Source: Membranipora membranacea
Lineage: Eukaryota; Bryozoa; Gymnolaemata; Cheilostomatida; Membraniporidae
NCBI GenBank assembly: GCA_914767715.1
Contig: OU612071.1
Coordinates: 25,105,681 to 25,169,680 of the forward strand
Length of the DNA: 64,000 bases
Reading direction: 5' to 3'
Of the stretch, positions 1 to 13,000 are shown one piece after another (positions within the stretch are counted from its first letter, which is position 1; every line of letters begins with the position of its first letter). A program made the translations under genes and the position numbers. The notes under the pieces are model-generated. The model did no database searches. It worked only from the letters and a program-made list of their open reading frames with translations, and was not told the origin of the DNA.

Positions 1-1260
1 TTACTCTCAATTTCAGAGGCATGTATGTGTTTAGCTTCTCTGATTGCCTTCTGGACATGAGCTTTCAGTTTATGGTGTTCTGGTGAACCAGTGAGGTAGG
101 CAGTGTGCTTATCGCCAATCATCCGGGCGATTCTGGGAGTCATCCATGATTTGTTGTTGGCTGGGAGTCTTATCGTTCTGAATGGAATGCAGTTTTCTAT
201 GGAGAAGTTCAGGTATTCAACAAATACATCAGTGGCAGTATTGACATCAGTGGATGAGAGCAGTTCTGACCAGTCGGTGTCATCAAGACAACTTAGTAGC
301 TTGTTCATGTTCTCATCACTCCACACTTGCTTGGTAACAGTTGATGGCTTGCTGGTGAGTGCTCTGTGTGTGTACGTTGGTAATAGGAAGACATAGGCAT
401 GATCAGAGTTCCCTAGTTCAGGTAGCTTTGTTAATTTATATGAGTTATTGATGTTTATATAACACTTATCCAGGATCTTGTCACCTCTAGTAGTGCATGT
501 CACTTGCTGTTGGAAATGAGGCAGTTGTACATATGAGCTGTTGAAATCACCAAGCACTACAATGGTAGCGTTGGGATTTGCCCTCTCTAGAGTTTCTATG
601 ACGTCATGGATCTTCCTAACATCTTCCTTGACAACCCCACTGGAGGGCGCCACGAACAATGTACAATATACTAGTACCACAATGATACAAGGGATTTCCC
701 TTGGTAACCAGAATGGCCTTGTCTGACTGTCATCATCTCTAATGTTCGTTCTGAGTGGGTCAACACAATTGAACCTTGATCGCACCACTTATCATTTATA
801 TAAATTAATAAACCACCACCTTGATTTTTATTGGTGGTGGTCTGACTTCTGTCGCACCGAAGAGTCCAAAAGCCATCTAGAGCTACCTGAGAGTCTAAGA
901 AATTGTCATTGAGCCATGTTTCTGTCAAAGCAATCACACAGCAGTTTTGAAGTTGGTTAGTTTGGAATGCTGCCTCCAGCTGATCTACTTTGTTGTATAG
1001 TCTGTTGACATTAGACAGGAAGATGCTGGGTAAGGGACTTCTAATCTTCCCATTACACTTACTGTCTTTTAGTTTTTGTCTTGCTCCTGATCTCTTCCCT
1101 CTTTTCTTACTCCTCAGAATTTCCGTAGATTGACACTTGACTACTTTTCTATATTTAGTGTCCCAGAGGTGCTTCTGTACAGTTTTTGTGGATCTGCCAA
1201 TATGTAGGAGAGTTCTACAATGTACCTTGAGACAGTAGGCTGATGGTGGAGTGCTTTAAC
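1..1260 (-). mobile_element. CR1/L2-like LINE, ORF2 N-terminal endonuclease part
   Basis: Read on the minus strand, this is the start of a non-LTR retrotransposon ORF2. A basic Lys/Arg-rich leader (about 1200-1050) is followed by SIFLSNVNRLYNKVDQLEAA, then by the endonuclease motifs ALTETWLN (about 935), GDFNSS (about 560) and GNSDH (about 400). These are the Glu, Asp-Asn and Ser-Asp-His blocks of the exonuclease-endonuclease-phosphatase fold used to nick target DNA. The reading frame changes near 725-735, before RPFWLPREIPC, so the copy carries at least one frameshift and is probably dead. The reverse transcriptase would lie to the left of base 1, outside the window. The LINE identity is clear from motif order; assignment to the CR1/L2 group is by resemblance only. 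Confidence 0.88.
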
Positions 1261-2620
1261 TGGTATAAAAATAGCTAAAACTCAGAGAATTTTCAGGAGC
1301 ACTTTCAAAACAAGGCCGCCATTTTTCGGCGCCAAATTAATGAAATTATTATGGAATTATGGAATACTAATTCATATTTAAACTATTGTTTGCATTGACA
1401 ATATATCGAGCTATAGCGTAACTGTTACCTGATTCGATCTGAATAACAATCAGATTCCTATCATGACACTGTTGGGGCTACTGACTGGAAGTGACTGACT
1501 ATTGTGACTAATGAGGCTGCAAAATATGATCTCTAAACTGATATGCAAAATTGCCCTTATTTGTTTGCTTCGTGCTATTTGACATCTGATTGATTCAGAG
1601 TTGTATCCTCTCGGAATAAATAACAATCTTATCATGATTTAACTAGACACGTAGATGTTGTCGTCCCATACTGAGTGTGACAAAAATGTTTTTGCAGATG
1701 CAAAACTTTGTCATATCTCTTGTGTCAAGTTCAGATTTTGCAACCTTTCTCTTTGAAGTGCAGATTACCTGTCAATTGTGTGGGAGCACAGTCTAGTATA
1801 TCGAATTAAGCTCCATGATAAGGAATTAGTTCAAGCAGATTTCTTCAACGGATTATCCTTGCTGTCAATAACAACATGTTCACATGGGAAATACTTTAAT
1901 TGCTCATCAAGTTACCTGATGAGATGTAAAGGCTACAAGGGTGCTATAGAATAATACTATCCTGAGGAATGACTGCGACAGACATGTAAGACCACGAAAG
2001 TCAACCCAATTTGTTGTACTGTTGACTTCATTGGGCTCTTCTATAGGCATATAAAAACACGATTAGGATTACTCAGCATGATCAGATATTGTATCATTCA
2101 CAAATTGCATGACCAGTAAACATACTATGCTTTGTCACACGGGCACAATATTTAATGGATGGGTTTTGAACAGGAATAATTAGGGTTCAATCAGCAAACG
2201 TTATTGACTGCTTGCTGATACTGAAGGGAGAATATTAATTTGGTCAAGGATTGAATTGGTACAATTTTTAACACTCTACCAAAATGTCAGCTTTCGGCAG
2301 GTAATAGAAGCACTACACTGTTGAGTACAATCATTGCTCACCACACCACATGAGCTGCAAAGGTGCACTGTTTGCTCCATTCTTCTCTCAGTTTGCAAGC
2401 AAGTGGGGTTATATCTTTAAGACTATCAATCCCTAGATAAGGATTCAAACACGATATTGTGCATTTTAAGCGCCACTCTGAAATTTTGGTTGATTTTTTC
2501 TTTGTTTCCTATCACACTATTTGGACTGAACAAGAACCATGACAGTTTACCTCCGTTCAATCATTCATTCTGCATTGCCACCTGGATTTCCTTTCTTAAC
2601 TATGTCCTCTTAACCTTTTT
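1261..2620. other. No gene seen; upstream of temptin gene
   Basis: AT-rich sequence with only short chance reading frames. The first coding exon of the temptin-like gene at 2625 begins after a splice acceptor, so a short exon carrying its start codon should lie somewhere here. I could not pick it with confidence. Confidence 0.5.
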
Positions 2621-2624
2621 ACAG

Positions 2625-5600
2625 CGCTCTGATCCTACTCTGTGGACTTACCTTGAGCTACGCATTCCCACCTTTTCAGGCACATATACCTAATGGAGAT
2701 GCTGTACCTAATCCATGTACCACTGATGAAGGAGATGTATGGAGTGGAGTAGGACATGAGGCTGTAGGTGGAGGAGGAATCAGGAACCCATTCGGGATAG
2801 CCTTTGCAGCAGCTAACAAGGTAAGTATCTACATTGGGTGACCTCACAGTCATATGTCTGGGCTAGCTAGACACGGATGCAGGATTAGTTTATTTTTATT
2901 GGTGAGATCTCATGATTGATGCTTCACAAATTCATATGCTTGCAGTTTGACTATTATGCCCATAAAAGTTGACGTCTACTTTTATATTAACAAAAATGTC
3001 ATGTTGTTGTTGATCATGTATGGTATTGTCTTATGTGAGAGGAGGGTATTGGTATTTTACTGTACTCTTTAGAGAACAGGTGAATGACACCTATAGTCTA
3101 CAAAGATCCCTGAAAAATTTTGATAATAATTGATAGATCACATTTTTGATGTTAGAAGGATGAGTATGTTCTATCTGTCTGTGTTGTGATTATGAGAGTG
3201 TCTTGAGTTTGAGATATGGGTGAATTGAGGGAATTGTCGGTTGAAGTTGTCCTGAGTTTTTGTGGTTTGTGGATAGCGAGAGTATTTGAGAATATTTCAC
3301 TTTTCTGAGTGGAGGAACAGAGTGTTTGTAGTTCACACAAGAATTCAGTTACCTATAACTCACAAAAAGTGAATCTCTTGGCTAGGGTAGGGTGTAACCT
3401 TATCTCAAAGGCTCTATTTTCCTTTGCTTGTTGGGCCTTATGTCAGTGGATATGATAGATGTATCTACATTATTTCACTGCAATGGAAACATGTTACAAC
3501 CATAGACTTAATAGTAAACCTAGACAAGACACTCTATAGAGCATTAGCATTGAGGCACTGAGGCATTTAATGGTGGGCGACGTAACGACATTGGAAGGTG
3601 TAGAGGCTATGATGCTATCATTGAATTTTACTGTCCAAAATCCAGGTTTTTGCTCATAACTCGATCAATTGTGATCGGATTTTGAGTTTGGAAATTTGAA
3701 TAGAATTAGCAGATTGTCCTGAACAGTTTGATACTAATTGAAGGTAAAATAATTTCTTGAAGAAGAAAAAGCATCAAGTTGATAACTAGATGCTGCTGAT
3801 TGTAAGATATGATCAAAATTGATCGAGTTATGAACAAAAAACCTTGATTATGGAGAGTAAATCAATGATAGCATCCAATAGCGTTACATTGCCCCACAAT
3901 TAAGTGCCTCACTTCAGCTGTGTATGGTGTCTGGTCTAGGTTTATTATTAAGTCTATTGTTACAACAAATTTTGTCCAATATGCAGCTAGTATTCCAGCA
4001 CAAAATAGTGTAATGTTGTAGATGTAGTTCTGATCAGATAATATGAAAAACTCTGTTGATACTATGTTGTGCCTTGCATACTTCTACAAGTGATTCGAAC
4101 GCAAATGCATACTATGCAAAACATGCTTACTTACTGGAAAGGCTCCACATACAGAACTGAAATAATCCTTTCGAGATAAAGATAAAGTATATTATCTTGA
4201 AATACATTTTTATCATGTTGCTTACTCTACCACCGAAGACATCTTTGTTTGGCTTCTAGCATATTTGGATACCTCGTGATTCAAATATTGCTCTTTAATC
4301 CATGGGAAGGTTAGTAGAAACACAAAAGTAAGAAAATTTTAATTCTCATTTTAGACATGGACAGCAGATTTATGCGCTGCAGATTCAGATAATGATGGAG
4401 AGACGAATGGAGCTGAGCTTGGAGATGCTGGGTGTGTCTTCAGCAAAGGTGAGAGGTTAGAAAATTACTGTAATCTTGTGTTTTCGCAGCTGTGCAATAA
4501 ATCAGTTAAGCCGTAGCTCCACGTAACGATGTAATCACAGGCCGATGGCATGTCTAGACATGCTCGGCCGATCTCACACTGCTACACAGGCCTATGAGTT
4601 AGTACTTGATGGTCTAGTGAGTCATAGTGGGGTAATAAATCAGGTGCCTAGATTGACCAATGAACTCCCTCAGTTCAATCGATTGACCAATGATATTTAA
4701 TGGGCGTGTTAACAAATGACCGGATATAGATGTCATATTGAATCCGGGTCTTTGTCACTTTATATCTTCACCAAATAAAATTTCAGTCTTCTGTAAAATT
4801 GATTTTCCTATGCTATACTATGGATGTCATGTCAGGACAGCTTCCATTTCCAAGTGATACAGCTATTATCTTCCATATTTTCACTACAGCACCACTCCTA
4901 TCTTTGTATCTTCTGTCTTTTTATCATAAATAGGAGGATGTGATTTTACTACAGATATTATCAACTCCTCCATTTTTGATAGCCTGTCACGATTTGATAG
5001 ATGGCGTGTTTAACCGCGTAATTATTGAAGCAAGCAATCAACAACCAATCAGCATAGAGGATCGTCCAGATCACTCGGGCAAAAGACCAACAAGTTCGAT
5101 GTCCACTTAACACGAGTAATCACTCGTGCAGATCCACCGATTAACCACTCGTGACCCCAAATCGATGTAAAAATCGTGTCATGTAGCCATAGCTTTAGAC
5201 AGTTAGCAATTTGGTGGCCTTTTTGACATGACAATGACATGAACGCAATACTATATCTAAAGCTCCCTATTTTGTTATAGGATTATCATGTACATTTTTG
5301 GCCAGATTAGAAAGAACCCTGGTAGATTCACATATTGCTTGCGTTCGATTCAATACAGTGTGCAAATCACCCATATTTCCCTTTCAAGTAGTAAAGGTGT
5401 AGCTCCACAGGCCTACGTTTCATTGGTAGTTGCCTACCCACGCGACGTGTCGGGACAACTCCACCAGCTACACAGGCCAACGCGTAGGTTGTGCAGTGCA
5501 AACGATGCTATATCATTGACCAATCATATTGCACTAAAAAAATTATTGTAATTGTAATTGTTATAGAATATGAGAGCCAATCAGAAAGGAGGGGTGTGAT

Positions 5601-6045
5601 TGTATTGACCAATCAATGAAGCGTAGGCAATGAAGCGTTGGCACAAAGACCAACATGCTGGTGTGTCTATACCGATGCAATATAGGATAACCAACGTCTA
5701 CCTATGACGTCATTCGTAGCGTCGGTTAGCTGTTACAGACATAACGTAGGCCTGTGGAGCTACACCTTATGCGACATACAAATTCTTTATCTGACACATG
5801 TGATAGCTGTCAATTTTGACTAAATCGTTTTTTTTGCAGATGGGGATGCTCCTAGTGGAGAGGCTACAGGTCACCCTGGCGTCTGTGAACCCGTGACCTC
5901 TGATGATTGTAAGACTCAGAATAACTGGCTCTCTGAATGCGCTGCTGCAGATGTAGAAAGTGATGATGAAAACACTAACGCTGCCCAGAGTGTGACAGCT
6001 GCTCATATTTCTGTTTTAACTTCTCTCATAGCTGCTTTAATGTAA
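2625..6045 (+). CDS. Temptin-like secreted protein (three exons placed)
   Basis: Exons are 2625-2820, 4355-4448 and 5840-6045, each with AG/GT borders and matching phases. Exon 1 ends a hydrophobic signal peptide (ALILLCGLTLSYA) and continues with the temptin signature: IPNGD, PC, W-GVGH, GGGG and RNPFG, then AAA. Exon 2 supplies TWTADLCAADSDNDGE, NGAELGD and a Cys-Val. Exon 3 gives HPGVCEP. Temptin was described as a secreted protein of mollusc pheromone complexes; the domain occurs widely in invertebrates. After the domain come an acidic Cys-containing stretch (WLSECAAADVES) and a hydrophobic C-terminus (SVLTSLIAALM), which would suit GPI anchoring. The codon for Met is not found: exon 1 starts in phase after an acceptor, so a tiny 5' exon is missing. 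The introns hold MITEs. An inverted partial copy lies at 26226-26875. Domain call is strong; its role in this animal is unknown. Confidence 0.87.
3493..3966. mobile_element. MITE with long inverted ends and 8-bp target duplication
   Basis: The element 3501-3958 lies in intron 1 of the temptin gene. The two ends are imperfect inverted copies over more than 150 bases: ATAGACTTAATA-AAACCTAGAC on the left is mirrored by GTCTAGGTTTATTATTAAGT on the right. It is flanked by the direct repeat GTTACAAC (3493-3500 and 3959-3966). An 8-bp duplication and a C/A-rich end are compatible with a hAT-type non-autonomous element, but no transposase is present to prove it. Confidence 0.78.
4505..4620. repeat. 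Possible fragment related to the 5396-5766 MITE
   Basis: GTAGCTCCACGTAACG and CTACACAGGCCTATGAG here resemble the terminal repeat of the element at 5396-5766 (TGTAGCTCCACAGGCCTACG). A small palindrome, GCATGTCTAGACATGC, lies between them. It is probably an older relic in intron 2. Confidence 0.35.
5396..5766. mobile_element. 371-bp MITE with perfect 24-bp terminal inverted repeats
   Basis: Bases 5396-5419 (starting GGTGTAGCTCCACAGGCC) are the exact reverse complement of 5743-5766. The interior carries partial further copies of the motif, for example ctacacaggcc near 5470. It is flanked by TA-rich sequence, so a TA-duplicating (Tc1/mariner-like) origin is possible. It sits in the last temptin intron, about 70 bases before exon 3, on the plus strand. 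Confidence 0.82.
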
Positions 6046-6260
6046 AATGAATAATGTCACATATTATTGTACATCATTAGAATCTGGAAACCTAAGCCTT
6101 CAAGCTACAAAACTAAACATGCACTGCAGAACATGTCTCAACTTCATTTTATTTTCTTGATAGTGCAACACAGAGTTGTTTTAACAGATCTCAGATGAGT
6201 AAAAATAAATGACTGAAAATTAAGCCAAGCACTGTTTTGTCAATTCTTCAAGAAGTCATT
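6046..6260 (+). promoter_or_regulatory. Temptin 3' UTR with AATAAA
   Basis: AATAAA is at 6204-6209. This UTR is recognisably repeated, inverted, at about 26030-26225 beside the second temptin copy (shared ctaagccttcaa, aactaaacatg, caacacagagtt, gatctcagatgagta). The duplication therefore took genomic 3' sequence as well as coding exons. Confidence 0.7.
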
Positions 6261-7140
6261 TATATGAATATGAAACATAACCCTTTAACAGAAGAGAATA
6301 TTGTGGTCTGTAGCATGAAGTTGATTTCTAGTGTCACAAACAACAATTAAAAACCCAGCAATACCAGAAGCTCCATTTGTAGACATCATTGTCTGAAAAT
6401 GGTTTACATTTTGCACCATGGACTAATGCTTTCAGTGCCGATTGGCAACAAGCCAAATAAAAAATATGATGAAGTATTGTTAAATGATGAAATATATTGG
6501 ATGGGAAAGATAGTTTGCCGATCAATTTTTTCATTTTGCACTTAAAATTTTGGGACCTCTGATGCAGGCATTTGGGACTAATATATGGGTGGAGTTTTAA
6601 CCATGCTGACCCATACATCCTGATCACTGTTTAAACTCTGTTTCTAAGGTGATGATGCGAGATCTCATTGGAGTTAGAGTTTTCTGCTCAGACCATGAAA
6701 GTAAAATTCCCAACAAAAGACACCAAACAATCTTGTCATGGTAGGCAGATTATCTTATTGTTCACACCCAGTGCAGGACACAGTCATTCAATGTTAAATA
6801 TTTCTGATCAACAGATGCAAAATTATCAGTGGAAACTCTAAAGCCATTAATTCTATTATTTTCAGCCTGCATAATTATATAACTTAGCCCTAACTCAGAT
6901 TAAAGATGAATAGACACTCATACTTTTAAAAAGATATTTGTGATGAGGTGTTAGTCAAAGATGTGAACTGTCATTTGCCAGCTGACAATATATATTGATA
7001 TTAGAATCATCCTGGGAACATGGCAGTTTGATAGTTGGACTGCTATTCGATTTGAACAACAACATCTAATATCCTAAGCTCTGAGTTTCTCCCACATGAT
7101 AAAGTGAAAGAAAGCTCAAAAATTTTGTTTTCAGGCTCTC
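6261..7140. other. No gene seen
   Basis: Intergenic AT-rich sequence. Short reading frames here show no recognisable domain. Confidence 0.5.
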
Positions 7141-7149
7141 TGGAAGTGA

Positions 7150-7330
7150 ATCTCCAGCATCAAAATATAGGACATCCATAGCTAATCGTAATAGGCAAAG
7201 TGGTGTAGTGGTTAGGATTCAAACTTCTCAATCTGAGAGTTGCAGGTTCGAATCCAGGTCGCTACCCATTCTGCTGAAGGAGGTGAGCTCTCAGCATCAT
7301 AATATAGGACATCCATAGCTAATCATATGT
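7150..7330 (+). mobile_element. tRNA-derived SINE with duplicated tail segment
   Basis: An A-box-like GTGGTGTAGTGGTTAGGA and a B-box-like GGTTCGAATCC (RNA polymerase III internal promoter elements) lie at about 7199-7256. The anticodon arm does not fold as a normal tRNA and the acceptor ends do not pair, so this is not a tRNA gene. A segment containing ATATAGGACATCCATAGCTA occurs directly repeated on both sides (about 7155-7188 and 7292-7325). A related tail is seen inverted near 24900-24935. Confidence 0.6.
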
Positions 7331-8110
7331 GTCAAACAATTACCGGCTACTAACTTCTGCCATTTCTGGATTACTAGCCAGCTAATTTTTACATTAGGCT
7401 GTAATACAAATACGACTATCTGAAGGTCTATTATTACATAATTGTTTAAAAGCAAAAATGTTTTGGCACTGGATCGCTTCCTCCCTTTAACATCTGGATT
7501 GATTCAGGGAGGGTAACTTCATCACATTTTTAGTGCTTTTGGTATGTATCGTGACATTTCTTGAAGACGCACAGATAAAATGATGACTTATACAGATAAT
7601 GTTTGGACAGGAGGCGCTGAGCACTTGCTTGTATTTTGGTCTCTATTGCCTTTGTCTTCTGCAACCATATCTCTGTTTTATTCTCAATTTCGTTCAAAGC
7701 TTTTATCTACTGAGGTTGCATGCTGCCAACCTGGAGCCCTTAATTCTTAATTTCATGACTGTGAGGTTTTATTTTTATTGAAGAGCTCATCTTCTTTTCT
7801 GATTATTTGTTGGTCTGAGGTCAGAGTTCATTGTGATTTGTGAGGTCTTCCCGTCACCCCTGTAAATTAGACTCACTCATCTGGCAGAGAAGCGGTGATG
7901 TTCGAATTAATAACAACCCGTTCACAGATCGAATTCAATCCAGATCCTTTTTAAGCTATCAAATTCACTAACTCAGATTCAGACAATGAAAACCCAAATA
8001 TTTGTTCTCATAGTATACTAGGCCTGATAGATGACAGAATTAATCAGTTGGCAGTTGGGATAAAAACAAAAGAGGCGACATCCTTTGTTACTTTCTTTTA
8101 ACCAATAATA
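7331..8110. other. No gene seen
   Basis: No supported coding exon. The reading frame at 7599-7781 is hydrophobic and low in complexity, with no recognisable domain. Confidence 0.45.
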
Positions 8111-8119
8111 TCGATGTTT

Positions 8120-8335
8120 CTATCAACTACACATAGCTCTATAATTAATTTGACCCTGGTTACCCCATCTCTATCAAACAAGATAAAACACTGGAAGGTC
8201 AAAAACAGAGAACCTCTTTCTGGTGACAGACGGATTGATTTCACTCTATCCAACACTCATATACCCTCAGCCACATATCAACAACCCAAGAATGGATGGC
8301 CAAACAAATTACAGTTACTCCGTCTTGGAAAGTAA
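8120..8335 (+). mobile_element. LINE endonuclease C-terminal relic
   Basis: The translation contains SIINLTLVTPSLSNKIKHWK and then LSGDRRIDFTLS. This is the usual last block of a non-LTR endonuclease (S-x-I-D-L-T ... W-x-V ... S-D-H-R-x-I). The catalytic SDH has become SGD, so the fragment is inactive. No neighbouring reverse transcriptase was seen. Confidence 0.6.
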
Positions 8336-8339
8336 AAGG

Positions 8340-8845
8340 CAGGTAGCAGGTAGGTCTTGTCCCTGTAATGGTCCCTGTAAGGGTCCATGGTGATTAATAC
8401 AAGTGGTTTTTGTTAATGGGAAAGTGATACTCAACTCTTCTTTAGACATCTATGTATATACTAGGAGTTACACTTGTCAGGCTTTCCTCCTCCTCAAATT
8501 TTGGGCAGTGGCCCTTTGAAAAACGCATCAGGTATCAGTCTCATAATTTTTGGGAAAGCCCACAATTTGGGATTGCCATTCCACTCACCCTTGTAATAAC
8601 TAAAAGCAGTGTTTGCATATAAATTGCTTGTCTTAAACTAGGATGGAGGCAAAATTCTGTACATTGAATTATGTAAAGCTCAAACTCAACTAATTGAGGT
8701 TTTTCTCTCAAAATTCTCACCTGATAGATAAATATTTTGCTCAGATTGATCTTTTTTTTTCTTTTTTTTTGGTTTCTGCAACAATTTATTGTAATTAAAA
8801 TCAAAGGACTAAAATAGTGAACTAAAATAAGGCAGCGGTATGGTC
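8340..8845. other. No gene seen; T-rich tract near 8752-8771
   Basis: Only simple T-rich sequence and short frames. Confidence 0.4.
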
Positions 8846-8849
8846 AGAT

Positions 8850-9070
8850 TAGTCCAGGACTAGTATGGCGACCATCCGATTATCGGGAAAACGAAGGCTA
8901 CTGTCCCCAGGGCGAGCCCAGACACGCAGCCTACTCGATAAGAAGCGAACCACGCCCCCACAGCGAGGACGCCAACCTCCCACCTTCAAATCAGGGTGTG
9001 GATTCAATACACTAGCTGATGAAATCATTATATTTAACTTACATGACAGTATTGATGTCATTATGTAGGC
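8850..9070. other. GC-rich patch with overlapping short frames, unidentified
   Basis: This is distinctly more GC-rich than its surroundings between 8880 and 8995. It is open on both strands (8865-9068 plus; 8849-9061 minus). I do not recognise either product. It looks like an inserted repeat fragment rather than a local exon, but nothing seen decides this. Confidence 0.3.
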
Positions 9071-10070
9071 TACGCTAGACGATCAATTTCATACCCTGAT
9101 TTTGTCAATCAGTTTTTGCAAATTGTTTGCTCATTAGGAATTGCAATGCTGAGATTGCAGCCTCATATTATTAGTTTTGAGTATACGGAACTTGCAGTTA
9201 CAACAGCTTTTACCTCTAACAATGAATTATAATATGTGTATATTGTATTGTTGAACGCTGGCTCACTTGCTTTCCTGGCGGCATTGATGATAACAGTTAC
9301 AGATGGTCTTGGTGAAGTTTGTATGAGAGGCTGTATGACTAATATGGTATCGTTAGAGAGGAGACCCCAGAGCTGGTTGGTGGATTCCCATCACATATAT
9401 CTACAGATATTAAATTGATGTAAATCAGAGGATGACAGATTAGTGGATTTAAAATTTACATTTGATTTCAGATTTTGCTCCTCGGCAAAAGGGAAATGGG
9501 AGAAAAGTTCTAATCATGATGAAGGAACAGCTTATAAAATGATTTATGCTTGAGATTTGAATGTAAATTAAATGGTATGTTAGAGATTCACATTTCTGTG
9601 ATATCAGGAACAGTTGATCTGAAGCCTACCAGCAATATTGAGTGTATCATTTCCAGATGTCTACCCTCTGTAGTTGTATATAGAATGAGGCACAAGTGAA
9701 AAACATTGCATTGATATTGAATTAGAATTATCTTCTCTGTCTAAATTTGGAGGCAACTTGGTCATTTCCACAATTGTTTTCAACTTCAATTAATTTGTTT
9801 ATTCAGTAAATATTGTAATGTTTTATTCACTTTATGTCTGGATACAATAATTACGCCTATGCTTCTCTATATAACAGTGAATCAGGCGGTTTGGTATATT
9901 TTTGACCTACTGGTGCACTGCCAACAAACGGGACAAATAACTAGTGTTCTCTCCTCTACCCATGTCCCAAATTGTTTTGTATCTCATCCTTAATTCTGAC
10001 CAGTTTCAAAGCGCCACACAAAATTCAAAGTTTTAGGATTAATACCGTGTCTTTGTCAAATGAGCGGTGA
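9071..10070. other. 3' flank of the thrombospondin-repeat gene; final exon not found
   Basis: The minus-strand gene ends its last placed exon at 10077 with a splice donor (gtaagc), so at least one more exon should lie here or further left. No further Cys-rich exon was recognisable. Confidence 0.4.
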
Positions 10071-10076
10071 GCTTAC

Positions 10077-13000
10077 TATTCTGGGATTGCAGGTTGCAGT
10101 TCTGGCTGAGTCTCCAGGGCATGTCTGACCAGCTGCTACAGGAGTCGGGTTATCACACATCCTTGTGTCTGTTTGTGATCCTGTGCCACAAGTAACTGAG
10201 CAAGTACCAAGCTGCCAATCTCCCCAATTCACATTCACATCAAACTGTAACAAACAAAATATACATTTGATATTGCCAGAAAAGTCTGGGAGAATAGTGT
10301 ACAGGGTAAACTTCATTAGTAAAAGTATCAAATATGAAAATTGTCCTTTTTTTCTACATTCTGACAAAACTCAGATGGATTTTTTGACATAAAGAACATC
10401 AATTTGTCAATTGGCTTTCTTAGTTAGTTAAATTTACAATATATATCCTTGGATGTTACATCACTTTGTATAATGGAAATGGTGTATGGAACCCTTCCTG
10501 TGATCGGGTTAATCTAGTATCAACAGGATTACATTCTATTACCACAGATTATTTGGTCAGAGAAAAAACTGAGTTGCAAACAAGACATTTTATGCTTGGT
10601 ATAGGATTGAGCCACCTTCACAGATTGGGTGTTATTTTGCCATTGAGTGGATAAATTAGTTCCGCAGCAACAGGAAAAGGAAGTAACAAGGTTATCGGCA
10701 TTGTAATTCTCCCTAGGCTTTAATTTGATTATAGACAATACAGTACAAAATGTGTGATTACCTGAAGATAAGAGGCAGTGGGTATCATTAATATTTTTGT
10801 TTAGTTCTTACAACAGAATGTTTGAACTTATCTTACTGATTTGATATAGCATGGGTTTGAGTCCAAGGCTAGTCCTTGACAAGCTGTGCCATCATTTATG
10901 GGTTCTGGCATTGTGCATGTCATTGGTCTTTCCATATGTCCAAGTCCGCAAGTTGCAGAACAACTCCCCACTGTGACCACTCTGTGAAGCCCCCTTCAGT
11001 AGGACACTGGATGAAGCATAAAAATATTATTCTTTACAACAGGACAACTGATAATACTGAAAGCCTCTTGCCTCATTGTTCACATTCAGCATAGTCTCAT
11101 ATTAGTGAGTTAATAATATTCCCTTGATTGATTTCCCTTGATTCAGCAGAACAACAATTATGATATTCTTAGAACAGATGTTAATATGCTCATGGGTGGT
11201 ACTCAAAAGTTTTCAGCATAGGTTCCCCATGTGTGAACATTTAATTCCCTCATACTAGCTATAAGGTGTTTCCATGTATACTCACAACATTATTAGACTC
11301 GCATACAAATTCTGTCTGTATGTCAGCTCCTGATGATGAACAGTCAGATCCACCAAACTGAGGTACCGGGTTATTACAAATCCTCTGCCTGGTCCGTCTG
11401 CCTGATCCGCATGTCACAGAACAATCTTCAACAGTCACCCAGTCAGAGTATCCTCCGTTCACGGACACTGAAAAAGATGATTGAACCAATACAAGCCATT
11501 TTCAATTCTGATTACAGGGTGACAATGAAAGTATGTCCACTTTCATTTCAAAATACTACTCATATATAATTTCAGCACCATACAAACTTGTATCAATCAA
11601 GTAGCGATATATACAAGTCATTGGGCATTCCTGTTTACTTAGGTCAACAGAGTCTATTTATAATAGATTACCCCACCCTACTTACATTTGGTACATGTTG
11701 GATACATGGTGCCTCCTGAGTGTCTACTCCTGAACAACCGAGGCCTGAACCCGCTCGGCCAGTACATTGCCTGGTGAAGAAGGTAGTGGCACTGGAGTAC
11801 AGGTGACAGTAGAAAGTTGTTCCAAGTCACCGCTGCATAATAAGGGTAGAGGGTTCGTACACTCCCTTGTTTGGATAAATTTTCCGGCCCCACAGGTAAC
11901 TGAACACCCATTCAGTAAATCCTCCATCAACGGGGCACTACAATCAAAAATATGTTAATAAAATTGAAATAAAAATAATGACCACCAAACCTAGATCACA
12001 TCACAATTTTCTGCGATAGCTCCACTTCGAGCTTGGTCTAGGGCCAAAAACATATTTCGTGAACAAAAAAACTATAATCCTAAAGATATTCCAGCGATGT
12101 CTGAATATATTTTATACCTAGAGTTTTGAGTATTGGTGGATATCGAATCAGCCTAATAACCTTATGAAGACACACCTTACTTAGCCAGTGGATAAAATAT
12201 TGAGGTTTCTTAGGGATCATGTAGTAGGACTACTTACTGGTCCAAGATTACAGGGTGATGTTGCTGTCTCTGTGTCAGCGCCGTATTGAGTACAATCTTC
12301 TCCGCAGTATGCTGGTGCCGGATCAGTACAGGTCCTTGTCCTAAAGCCAGTTCCATCTCCACAAGTTGCAGAACAGGTTGCATGAGCCCAGTTTGTATAA
12401 CGACCATTTACTGGACACTGATAAATCAATACTACCAAGTCAATTTTGATACGGCTGTTTTAATTTACAAGCAGGTAAATACATACTGTAAATTTCTGTT
12501 TGTGAGCCTATTCGGGGTGATACTTTCCAGCAACCATTCAGTCATTAAGATGTAAGTTTTTCATTTCATGAAACTAGCCATCAAAATATGATTAGCTTAA
12601 ATTTGCTGCACTTACTGGTAATGGTGTGACTGTAAAAGTGAGATAAAGATCGACAGGATGCGTTGCATCGACACACTTATTATTTGAACGGTGAGGCTCG
12701 CATGTCACCTCTGATTTGTCACCAGTTGGGCACAACAGAGAGTCGTCATAGTATGAGTGCAATAGAACTTCTAAGCTGCCAGGTCCATCTGGGAGAGCAG
12801 AAGAGAGAACAGGTACCCCCTGTACCTCTATGCCACATTATCCACCACTGGCGGTTGGTTGTTCAACGTTACTGTGCAGGGTAATTTAATTGAATCTCCG
12901 CTTGCCATGCATTAAGCTACTTGATAACTTCCTAATAAATACTCTTTACCATCGTCATTGGGTTGTTTATCATCGCTTTATCATTCATCATTTATCATTT

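Noticed and set aside
2635-2853. Minus-strand frame over temptin exon 1
   Set aside because: A shadow of the spliced plus-strand exon, which has a clear domain signature.
7195-7262. A possible tRNA gene
   Set aside because: A- and B-box-like sequences are present but the anticodon arm and acceptor stem do not pair. Taken as a SINE.
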